Shown here piece after piece: positions 1-5,353 of a stretch of DNA of 6,870 nucleotides (its first letter is position 1; every line of letters starts with the position of its first letter). Source of the stretch: Alphaproteobacteria bacterium (GTDB lineage: Bacteria > Pseudomonadota > Alphaproteobacteria > JAEULC01); assembly GCA_020851015.1 (NCBI GenBank), contig JADZDN010000330.1, forward strand, positions 1-6,870, written 5' to 3'. The translations under genes were made by a program, and so were the position numbers. The notes beneath the pieces are model-generated. The model saw nothing but the letters and a program-made list of their open reading frames with translations, did no database searches and had not been told where the DNA came from.

Positions 1-85
1 CCGTGGCCTGGCGACGCCGCGATGGTGCCGCGCGGGCGCCGATGCTAGCATTGCCGGTGGAAGACGACGCAAAGGGGACCAGCTC

Positions 86-1108
86 ATGGGCCGGCACGCT
101 CTTCGCCATCTCCCCGTCATCGCCGCGATCCTGGCAGCCGCCGCTTTCCTGGCATCGGCGTTGGCGACGCCGCTCAGCGCCGAGCAGCCGACGATGGACG
201 AGCTGGTCGCCGCCATCGTCAAGGTCAAGACCTTCGTGCCCGCCGACGCCCGTTCGGCGCAGACGCTGGGCGCCGAGCGCGAGGGCACCGGCGTGCTGAT
301 CGACGGCAACGGGCTGATCGTCACCATCGGCTACCTGATCCTGGAGGCCGAGCGCGTGGAGCTGACCGGCCGGGACAGCCGCAAGATCCCGGCCGAGATC
401 GTCGGCTACGACTACGAGTCCGGCTTCGGCTTGCTGCGCGCGGCAGCCAAGCTCGCGGCCAGGCCGATCAAGATCGGCGAATCGGCCGAGGTGAAGGTCA
501 AGGACCGCGTGCTGGCGATCAACTACGCCGGCGCCGACGGCGCGCGCCCCGCGCTGGTGGTCGCCCGGCGCGTGTTCGCCGGCTACTGGGAATACATGCT
601 GGAGAACGCCATCTTCACCGCGCCGCCGATCATGGAATGGGGCGGCGCCGCGCTGATCGCGCAGGACGGCAGGCTGGTGGGCATCGGCTCGCTGATCGTC
701 AACGATCCGATGGACGCCGGCAGCAGCAGCATCGGCCCGGGCAACATGTTCATCCCGATCGACGAGCTGAAGCCGATCATGGCCGATCTCCTGACCCAGG
801 GACGCCCGTCGAGCGAGCCCCGCCCCTGGCTCGGCATCAACTCGGAGGAAGTGCGCGGGCGCCTGTTCATCACCCGCGTCTCGCCGGGTACGCCGGCCGA
901 GAAGGCGGGATTGAAGCAGGGCGACCTGATCCTGGGCGTGGGCGGCAAGCCGGTGACGACGCTGGCCGAGTTCTATCGCGCGCTGTGGGCCAGCGGACCC
1001 GCCGGGGTGGACGTCAAGCTCAATATCCTGCAGGGCATCAGCCCCGGCGAGATCACCGTCAAGTCGGGCGACCGCTATCGCTGGCTGAAGCTCAACCGCA
1101 GCTACTGA
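86..1108 (+). CDS. Exported HtrA/DegP-like PDZ protein, predicted catalytically dead (pseudoprotease)
   Basis: The 340-residue product has the S1C (HtrA/DegP) layout: a Sec-type signal peptide (hydrophobic core about 10-27, likely cleavage after the LSA at 30-32), a trypsin-like domain (about 60-230) and one PDZ domain (about 247-316, with the GLKQGDLILGV core). It should act in the periplasm or at the cell envelope. The fold landmarks are clear: GTGVLIDGNGLIVT (67-80), GYDYESGFGLL (107-117) and WGGAALIAQDGRLVGIGSL (185-203). All three catalytic positions are changed: Tyr83 where His is expected, Gly113 for Asp, and Trp185 for the Ser of GNSGG. I therefore expect no proteolysis; a chaperone, scaffold or substrate-binding role is inference. 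The ATG at 86 has a strong Shine-Dalgarno (AGGGGA, 73-78, 7 nt spacing). The reading frame is intact, so this is not a decaying gene. Its stop lies 3 bp from the convergent thioesterase stop. Family call is confident; function is not. Confidence 0.88.
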   Translation: MGRHALRHLPVIAAILAAAAFLASALATPLSAEQPTMDELVAAIVKVKTFVPADARSAQTLGAEREGTGVLIDGNGLIVTIGYLILEAERVELTGRDSRKIPAEIVGYDYESGFGLLRAAAKLAARPIKIGESAEVKVKDRVLAINYAGADGARPALVVARRVFAGYWEYMLENAIFTAPPIMEWGGAALIAQDGRLVGIGSLIVNDPMDAGSSSIGPGNMFIPIDELKPIMADLLTQGRPSSEPRPWLGINSEEVRGRLFITRVSPGTPAEKAGLKQGDLILGVGGKPVTTLAEFYRALWASGPAGVDVKLNILQGISPGEITVKSGDRYRWLKLNRSY

Positions 1109-1111
1109 TCG

Positions 1112-1600
1112 CTACCGATCGCGCCGCGCCAAGCCGATCGACCGGCCCGCCTCGGGCGGCGCCGGCAGGTGCGCCTGCCGCGCGCCGAGCCGCGCCAGCG
1201 CCTCGACCGCCTCGGCGGGGATCGGCGCCGAGCGGCGCGTGCGCATGTCGACATGCAGCCCCAGAAGCTCGTTGGCGGCCGACAGGAAGCCTTCCTCGGC
1301 GTGGTACATGTGGTGGATGAAGCGCAGCCGCTTCGTGTCGAAGTCCAGGAGCCGCGTCGTGAACCGCATGCGGTCGCCAAGCCGCATCTCGCGCTTGTAG
1401 ACGACATGCGTCTCGAGGATGAAGACCGAGCACTGGCTGCGCCGCATATAGGCTTCGCCCAGCAGCACATGGTGCAGGAACTGGTCCGTTGCATGGTCGA
1501 ACGCAAGCACGTAAAAGGCCAGGTTCATGTGGCCATTGAAATCGATCCACTCCGGGCGGACCGCCTCTTCGTGCAGACGCAGCAGCGCTTCATCGTCCAT
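1112..1600 (-). CDS. Hot-dog fold acyl-CoA thioesterase (4HBT-like; resembles betainyl-CoA thioesterase domain)
   Basis: The 162-residue product is a single hot-dog domain with an extended C-terminal tail. The family signature is at 16-30, PEWIDFNGHMNLAFY, matching the D-x-x-G-H-x-N pattern with Asp20 as probable catalytic residue. It is followed by the central strands ETHVVYKREMRLGDRMRFTTRLLDFD (63-88) and a second conserved block ANELLGLHVDMRTR (109-122). These blocks resemble, from memory, the thioesterase domain fused to or next to L-carnitine dehydrogenases (betainyl-CoA thioesterases). No carnitine gene is visible here, so the acyl-CoA substrate stays open. It is a cytosolic enzyme that would hydrolyse a CoA thioester. 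Residues from about 143 on are Ala/Pro/Arg-rich and poorly conserved in character. The start at 1600 has a modest Shine-Dalgarno (TTAGG). The gene diverges from the transporter across 41 bp, so the promoters of the two must overlap each other or the coding regions. Confidence 0.85.
   Translation of the reverse strand: MDDEALLRLHEEAVRPEWIDFNGHMNLAFYVLAFDHATDQFLHHVLLGEAYMRRSQCSVFILETHVVYKREMRLGDRMRFTTRLLDFDTKRLRFIHHMYHAEEGFLSAANELLGLHVDMRTRRSAPIPAEAVEALARLGARQAHLPAPPEAGRSIGLARRDR
1145..1180. other. Two adjacent perfect GC hairpins just past the end of the HtrA-like gene
   Basis: Two short hairpins follow one another: GCCCG-CCT-CGGGC (1145-1157, 5 bp stem) and CGGCAGG-TGCG-CCTGCCG (1163-1180, 7 bp stem). 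They start 37 bp after the stop of the HtrA-like gene and lie inside the 3' end of the convergent thioesterase gene, in its low-complexity C-terminal tail. They could stall or end transcription from the left in a region with no real intergenic space. No T-run follows, so a classic intrinsic terminator is not supported. In such GC-rich DNA, chance hairpins are common. Confidence 0.25.
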
Positions 1601-1641
1601 GGCGGCAACCTAATCCGTCGCGGGCCGGCCTGTCACGCCGG

Positions 1642-2574
1642 ATGACGATGCGCGGGCTGGGGGAATGGATCGCCGACCGCGGCGTGGTGCTGCTGTTCGC
1701 GGGCGTGTTCGCCGGCCTGGCGCTGCCGGGGCTTGCGGCGTTCCTGCGGCCGGCCGTGGTTCCCTTCACCTTCGTGCTGTTCGTCGCCTCGCTGTTGCGG
1801 CTGGACTGGGCCGTGATCCGGCACCATGCGCGTCGGCCGCTGCGCGCCGGCATGATCGTCGCGGCCATCCTCGTCGCCGCGCCGCTCGCCGCGGCGGCGC
1901 TGTTCCGGCTTCTGCCCGTACCGCCCGGCCTGGCGCTGTCGGTCGTGCTCACCACCACCACGACGCCGCTCATGTCCTCGCCCGCCTTCGCGCTGCTTTT
2001 GGGACTCGAGGCCGAGCTGGCGCTGATCGTCGTGGTGGCGGCGATGCTGCTGGTGCCCGTCACCATGCCTGCCCTCGCGCTGGCGCTGCTCGGACTTCAG
2101 ATCGACTTGTCCACCGGCGAGCTGATGGCGCGCCTCGTCGCCTTCGTCGGCGGCGGCTTCGTGCTCGCCACCGCGCTCCGCCGGCTGATCGGTATCGATC
2201 GCATCCGTGCCGACGCGCGCGTGCTCGACGGTGCGATCGTGATCCTTTTGGTGGTGTTCGCGATCGGCGTGATGGACGGCGTGACGACCCGGCTGATCGC
2301 CGAGCCCGGCCAGGTCTTCCTGTTCACGGCCGCCGCCTTCCTGCTCAACGCCGCGCAGCAGGTCGCCGGCGCGACCGTGTTCTGGCTGGCCGGGCGCCGC
2401 CAGGCGCTGACGGTCGGCCTGCTGTTCGGCTATCGCAACATGGCCCTGGTCCTGGCGGTGCTGGGCGAGGCCGCGCCGGCCGACTTCCTGCTCTTCGTCG
2501 CGGTGGCGCAGTTGCCGATGTACATGTTCCCGATCCTGACCCGGCGCGTCTACCGGGCGCTGCTGGACCGTTAG
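1642..2574 (+). CDS. BASS-family (bile acid:sodium symporter-like) membrane transporter, divergent
   Basis: The 310-residue protein is almost entirely hydrophobic, with about nine to ten membrane segments, the usual length for the BASS fold. Two features support the family. The first is the segment around 103-145 (five Thr in a row at 104-108, then PLMSSPAFALLLGLEAELALIVVVA), which fits the first crossover helix and the following helix. The second is LLFGYRNMALVLAVLG (260-275), which corresponds to the EVGxQNxxLA motif of the second crossover. In the second motif Leu and Arg (261 region and Arg265) stand where sodium-binding Glu and Gln occur in characterised symporters. The first crossover lacks the GTASN signature. 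It may therefore use another coupling ion or work differently; that is inference from motif alignment by eye. Cargo is unknown. Start choice is uncertain: ATG 1642 and ATG 1648 both lack a good Shine-Dalgarno. It converges on the RidA gene with a 24-bp gap. Confidence 0.75.
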   Translation: MTMRGLGEWIADRGVVLLFAGVFAGLALPGLAAFLRPAVVPFTFVLFVASLLRLDWAVIRHHARRPLRAGMIVAAILVAAPLAAAALFRLLPVPPGLALSVVLTTTTTPLMSSPAFALLLGLEAELALIVVVAAMLLVPVTMPALALALLGLQIDLSTGELMARLVAFVGGGFVLATALRRLIGIDRIRADARVLDGAIVILLVVFAIGVMDGVTTRLIAEPGQVFLFTAAAFLLNAAQQVAGATVFWLAGRRQALTVGLLFGYRNMALVLAVLGEAAPADFLLFVAVAQLPMYMFPILTRRVYRALLDR

Positions 2575-2598
2575 GCGCCCGGCGCGCCAGATCGCGAC

Positions 2599-3084
2599 CT
2601 ATCGCCGCTTCTTCCGCGCCTTCGCCTTGGGCTTGGCTCTCGCGGCGGGCCGGCGCGCGGCCGATCCGCGCGCCGGCCTGTCCTGGATCACCGCATCGAT
2701 GTCGATCTCCATCAGGTATTCCGGCTTGGCCAGGCCCTTGACGATCAGCCCGGTCGAAACCGGGTAGACCCCCTTCAGCCAGCGCCCCACCACGCCATAG
2801 ACCGGCTCGCGATATTCGCGCTCGGTGATGTAGATCGTGATCTTGCACACGTCCGCGAGCGTCGCCCCCGCCTCCGCCAGCAGGATCTTCGCGCACTTCA
2901 TCGCGTTCTCGGCCTGGGCCGCCGGATCGCCCACGCCGACGATGCGCCCGTCCAGGTCCATCGCGGTCTGCCCGCGCAGGAAGACGTGGTTGCCGGCCCG
3001 CACGACCATGCTGAGGTCGTTGTCCAGCTTCTGCTCGGGATAGGCGTCGCGGGTGTTGAACTTGCGGTAGCGGGCATGGGGCAT
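2599..3084 (-). CDS. RidA/YjgF/UK114-family protein with a basic C-terminal tail and atypical active site
   Basis: The 161-residue protein has a full RidA domain at about 1-134. Landmarks are VRAGNHVFLRGQTAMDLDGRIVG (28-50), the AQAENAMKCAKILLAEAGATLADVCKITIYIT stretch (56-87) and YLMEIDIDAVI (123-133). Canonical RidA is a cytosolic trimer that hydrolyses reactive enamine/imine intermediates, using an arginine (Arg105 in E. coli) to bind the substrate carboxylate. Aligned by eye (PARSCVEVARLP against PVSTGLIVKGLA), that position is Ser110 and the nearby Cys is Gly112. Standard deaminase activity is therefore doubtful. Residues 136-161 add a tail of Arg, Lys, Ala and Pro ending in KKRR, absent from ordinary RidA proteins of about 130 residues. 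The gene lies downstream of the monooxygenase on the same strand, 151 bp away with a REP pair between. Other family members include RutC and 2-aminomuconate deaminase, both in ring-degradation pathways. The Shine-Dalgarno is weak (GGACGAG). Confidence 0.9.
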   Translation of the reverse strand: MPHARYRKFNTRDAYPEQKLDNDLSMVVRAGNHVFLRGQTAMDLDGRIVGVGDPAAQAENAMKCAKILLAEAGATLADVCKITIYITEREYREPVYGVVGRWLKGVYPVSTGLIVKGLAKPEYLMEIDIDAVIQDRPARGSAARRPAARAKPKAKARKKRR

Positions 3085-3105
3085 GGGCTTGCTCGTCCGT
3101 GTTCT

Positions 3106-3221
3106 TCATCCTTCGAGACGGCCCCGGCGGGGCCTCCTCAGGATGACGCGATGGAAGGGAGATTGCCACAAGACATCGCGTCACCCTGAGGAGCCGACGA
3201 AGTCGGCGTCTCGAAGGGCGA
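3106..3221. repeat. Head-to-head pair of REP-like palindromic repeats (BIME-like), arms 3106-3153 and 3174-3221
   Basis: Two 48-bp units lie in inverted orientation around a 20-bp spacer. The reverse complement of the right unit aligns with the left without gaps. The flanks are nearly identical (shared CCTTCGAGACG-like start, shared TCCTCAGG and a perfect TGACGCGATG inner end). The central 14-15 bp differ, yet each forms its own perfect 6-bp, 3-nt-loop hairpin: GGCCCC-GGC-GGGGCC (3120-3134) and GCCGAC-GAA-GTCGGC (3193-3207). Structure conserved with changed sequence is what REP elements show. The whole pair could fold into one long cruciform or RNA stem. It sits between the monooxygenase stop and the RidA start, inside a probable transcript, where such elements are known to affect mRNA 3' end stability or partial termination. 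The type is common in alphaproteobacterial genomes, from memory. Confidence 0.85.
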
Positions 3222-3235
3222 CGCGACGCCCCGCG

Positions 3236-4690
3236 TCAGGACTTCATCACGCGATCAGACAGTCCCGCCGCCTTCTTCACGAATTCCAGCGGCTTCTTCC
3301 AGTCGAAATTGCGATAGACGGCGTTGAGATGGGCGAAGGGCGGGGACTGCGCGAACAGCTCGAACGTCACGCGGTGGCCGGCATAGTCCGAGTTGATCAG
3401 GTCGCGCGCGAAGGCCAGCAGCTTGCGCCGGTCCTCGGCCTCCCAGTTCTCGTTGACCGTGTAGAACTTCTTCAGCCACTTGCCGGCCTCGGCCTCGGCG
3501 AACATCGACGAGTCGGGCGTGACGCAGATCTGGCCGCCGCACAGCTCGCGCGCGAGGTGCATCATCGCCGGCAGGCGCGAGCAGGCCTGCACGCGGCCGG
3601 TGTAGAGCAGCGACTGGTTCGGCATCAACAGCCCGCCCGGGCTCTTCTCGGCGGTCGCAACCGCCGCCGTCAGGTGGGCGTTGATCGTCTCGCGGTAGCA
3701 GGCGAGCTCGGCCAGCTTCTCCTGCACGGCCTGCTGCTTCTCCAGGCCCGTCTGCCGCGCGTTGTGCAGCGCCGCCCCGATCAGCATATCGGCCACGAAG
3801 ATGATCCGCTGCACGAACGGAAACGCGCTGTAGCGGTGCAGGCACGAGCGGATATAGGCCGCCGCCTTGGTATGGCGGTAGAACAGCACGTTCTCCCACG
3901 GCACCAGCACGTCGTCGAACACCAGCAGCGTGTCGACCTCGTCGAACTTGTTGGCCAGCGGATAGTCGACCGCCGGCGCGCGGCCGGCGAAACCGGTGCG
4001 GCAGATGTGCTTGAGGCCCGGAACGCCCATGTCGCAGATGAAGCCGACGGCATAGTCCGACAGCTTGTCGTCGCCCCAGTTGGCGATGGTGGGCTTCACG
4101 AAGGCCTGGTTGGCGTAGGCGGCCGCCGTCTCGTACTTGGCGCCGCGCACCACGATGCCCTTGTCGGTCTCCTTGACGACATGCAGCAGCATGTCGGGAT
4201 CCTGGTCCTGCGGGCGCTTCGAACGGTCCCCCTTGGGATCGGTGTTGGCCGAGACGTGGAACACGTCGTTGCGGATCGCCTTGTTGATGTGGGTCTCGAT
4301 GTTCTTGGCGAACTGCGGGTCGACCTCGTTCAGCACGTCGCGCCCGTCATAGAGCGACCACATCTCGCCGATCGTCTCGTCGCCGACTCGGATCACCACG
4401 CCGCCGATGTCGTTCATCACCGCGTCGACCGCGCGGCGCTTGGCGTGCCAGTCGTCCTGGGTGAAAGGCAGCTTGTGCGCGGTGCAGTTGGGCTCGTTGG
4501 TGCCCGGGTCGACATAGGACAAAAGGTCCCGGTACTTCGGCTCGTGCGCCATGTCGTACATCCGCGCGCGCACATCGACGATCGGCTTGAAGGCGGGGTG
4601 GCTGGCGACGTCCTTCACCTTCTCGCCGTTGATCCAAACCTGCCGCCCGTCGCGGATCGACTCGCGGTAGTCCTGTCCGGTCCTCAGCAT
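3236..4690 (-). CDS. HpaB-like flavin-dependent aromatic monooxygenase, oxygenase component
   Basis: The 484-residue protein is full length for the 4-hydroxyphenylacetate 3-hydroxylase (HpaB/PvcC/TcpA) family. These enzymes use diffusible reduced flavin to hydroxylate a phenolic ring. Family marks include TDPKGDRSKRPQDQDPD (150-166), KGIVVRGAKYETAAAYANQAFV (177-198), FDDVLVPWENVLFYRH (258-273) and the helical C-terminal domain (about 290-470) ending with RNFDWKKPLEFV. The acyl-CoA-dehydrogenase-like core is therefore complete. The usual GRxPDY substrate-site motif is not recognisable near 105-120, which reads ETIGEMWSLYDGRDVL, so the substrate may not be 4-hydroxyphenylacetate. The start ATG at 4690 has a clear Shine-Dalgarno (AGGGGA, about 11 nt upstream). 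The flavin reductase gene ends 24 bp before it on the same strand, which makes a two-component system very likely. Substrate is unknown; chlorophenol, nitrophenol or other phenol hydroxylation are possible alternatives within the family. Confidence 0.92.
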   Translation of the reverse strand: MLRTGQDYRESIRDGRQVWINGEKVKDVASHPAFKPIVDVRARMYDMAHEPKYRDLLSYVDPGTNEPNCTAHKLPFTQDDWHAKRRAVDAVMNDIGGVVIRVGDETIGEMWSLYDGRDVLNEVDPQFAKNIETHINKAIRNDVFHVSANTDPKGDRSKRPQDQDPDMLLHVVKETDKGIVVRGAKYETAAAYANQAFVKPTIANWGDDKLSDYAVGFICDMGVPGLKHICRTGFAGRAPAVDYPLANKFDEVDTLLVFDDVLVPWENVLFYRHTKAAAYIRSCLHRYSAFPFVQRIIFVADMLIGAALHNARQTGLEKQQAVQEKLAELACYRETINAHLTAAVATAEKSPGGLLMPNQSLLYTGRVQACSRLPAMMHLARELCGGQICVTPDSSMFAEAEAGKWLKKFYTVNENWEAEDRRKLLAFARDLINSDYAGHRVTFELFAQSPPFAHLNAVYRNFDWKKPLEFVKKAAGLSDRVMKS

Positions 4691-4714
4691 GTCGGCGTGT
4701 CTCCCCTGGGCGTG

Positions 4715-5224
4715 TCAGCAGGCCGTGCCGAGCGCGCGATAGCTCTGGTTGGCGTAGACGAGCGGCGCCTCGGCGGCGGCATCGGAGCGCGTGGCGACCA
4801 CGCGGCCGATCACGACGAGATGCGAACCCGCGACCACCGTGTCGGCGACCTGGCAGTCGAACGCGGCGGGCGCGTCGGCCAGCACCGGCGCGCCCGTCTG
4901 CAGGCGCCCCCACAGGCCGCAGGCGAACTTGCTGCCGATCTCCGTGCGCACCCGGCCGGCGAAGACTTCCGAGACCTGTCGGTGGTCGGCGCCCAGCAGG
5001 CGGACCGAGAACACGCGGTTGGTGGCGATCGCCCGGGCGACCGGGCTCTTCTGGTGCACGCAGACCAGCAGGGTCGGCGGATCGGCCGACACCGAGCTCA
5101 TCGCGCTGACGGTGCAGCCGTGGCGGCCGCCCGCGCCGTCGGTCGCGACCACGGTAACGCCGGTGGCCGCGCGGCGCATTGCCGCCACGAAGGCTTCGCG
5201 TTCGAGAGTGAACTCGCGTTCCAT
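4715..5224 (-). CDS. HpaC/RutF-like flavin reductase, partner of the monooxygenase
   Basis: The product (169 residues from the chosen start) is a single flavin-reductase-like split-barrel domain. Motifs are TGVTVVATDGAGGRHGCTVSAMSSVSADPPTLLVCV (21-56), which forms the flavin site, the VFSVRLLGADHRQVSEVFAG block (71-90), and GSHLVVIGRV (133-142). Enzymes of this family reduce FMN or FAD with NAD(P)H and release it to an oxygenase. Being first in the minus-strand operon and 24 bp before an HpaB-like gene strongly supports pairing. There are two in-frame ATGs, at 5233 and 5224. The only Shine-Dalgarno-like run (AAGGG, 5239-5235) is 1 nt from the first but 10 nt from the second, so 5224 is preferred; the longer form would add MTT. 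The family is confident; NADH versus NADPH and FMN versus FAD cannot be told. Confidence 0.9.
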   Translation of the reverse strand: MEREFTLEREAFVAAMRRAATGVTVVATDGAGGRHGCTVSAMSSVSADPPTLLVCVHQKSPVARAIATNRVFSVRLLGADHRQVSEVFAGRVRTEIGSKFACGLWGRLQTGAPVLADAPAAFDCQVADTVVAGSHLVVIGRVVATRSDAAAEAPLVYANQSYRALGTAC

Positions 5225-5283
5225 CGTCGTCATACCCTTTTTGGCCCGGTCTGTCCGCCTGCGCGCCGCCGGCCTTTTCGATT

Positions 5284-5300
5284 GCCGGCAGCTTGCCGGC
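5284..5300. other. GCCGGC inverted/direct repeat in the operon leader region
   Basis: GCCGGC occurs at 5284-5289 and again at 5295-5300, separated by AGCTT. Because GCCGGC is self-complementary, the pair is both a direct repeat and a possible 6-bp, 5-nt-loop hairpin. It lies about 60-76 bp upstream of the flavin reductase start and overlaps the proposed -35 element of the regulator gene. It could form a leader hairpin in the operon mRNA. In GC-rich DNA this may be chance. Confidence 0.3.
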
Positions 5301-5320
5301 GCTTAGAAGATTTGTAAAAT
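5293..5320 (+). promoter_or_regulatory. Candidate sigma70-type promoter of the LysR gene
   Basis: A -35-like TTGCCG (5293-5298) is separated by 16 bp from TAAAAT (5315-5320). These match the TTGACA/TATAAT consensus at 4 of 6 and 5 of 6 positions. The stretch around it (about 5303-5327) is clearly AT-rich against a very GC-rich background. The predicted start of transcription near 5327 would leave a leader of about 27 nt before the regulator ATG. No clear promoter could be picked on the opposite strand for the operon, as usual for LysR-activated genes. Confidence 0.5.
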
Positions 5321-5326
5321 ATCTTC
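5303..5326. promoter_or_regulatory. Candidate LysR-type operator: dyad GAAGAT-N9-ATCTTC with overlapping TTA-N9-TAA
   Basis: A perfect 6-bp inverted repeat, GAAGAT (5306-5311) and ATCTTC (5321-5326), flanks 9 bp. Overlapping it, TTA (5303-5305) and TAA (5315-5317) are also inverted and give the T-N11-A spacing typical of LysR binding boxes. It sits in the divergent intergenic region between regulator and operon and covers the regulator's -10 and probable start site, the expected place for autorepression. Assignment to the adjacent LysR protein is inference. Confidence 0.5.
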
Positions 5327-5353
5327 ATCCGGGCTTTTGCATCGAAAAAACTG

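Noticed and set aside
3..299. Small plus-strand frame overlapping the start of the HtrA-like gene
   Set aside because: Its translation is Arg/Ser/Pro-rich and domain-free, and it overlaps the well-supported signal peptide region in another frame.
2571..2590. GGCGC-rich inverted repeat between the transporter and RidA stops as a terminator
   Set aside because: The stem is only 5 bp, has no T-run on either strand, and is hard to tell from background GC composition.
3100..3235. REP pair read as insertion sequence ends or an attachment site
   Set aside because: No transposase or target duplication is present, and the internal hairpins and inverted arrangement fit REP elements better.
3083..5317. 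A 744-codon plus-strand open frame antisense to the RidA 5' end, oxygenase and flavin reductase genes
   Set aside because: Its translation is rich in Arg, Val, Leu, His, Gly and Ala with no recognisable domain, and it lies opposite two clearly conserved enzymes. Long antisense frames are expected from GC-rich codon bias.
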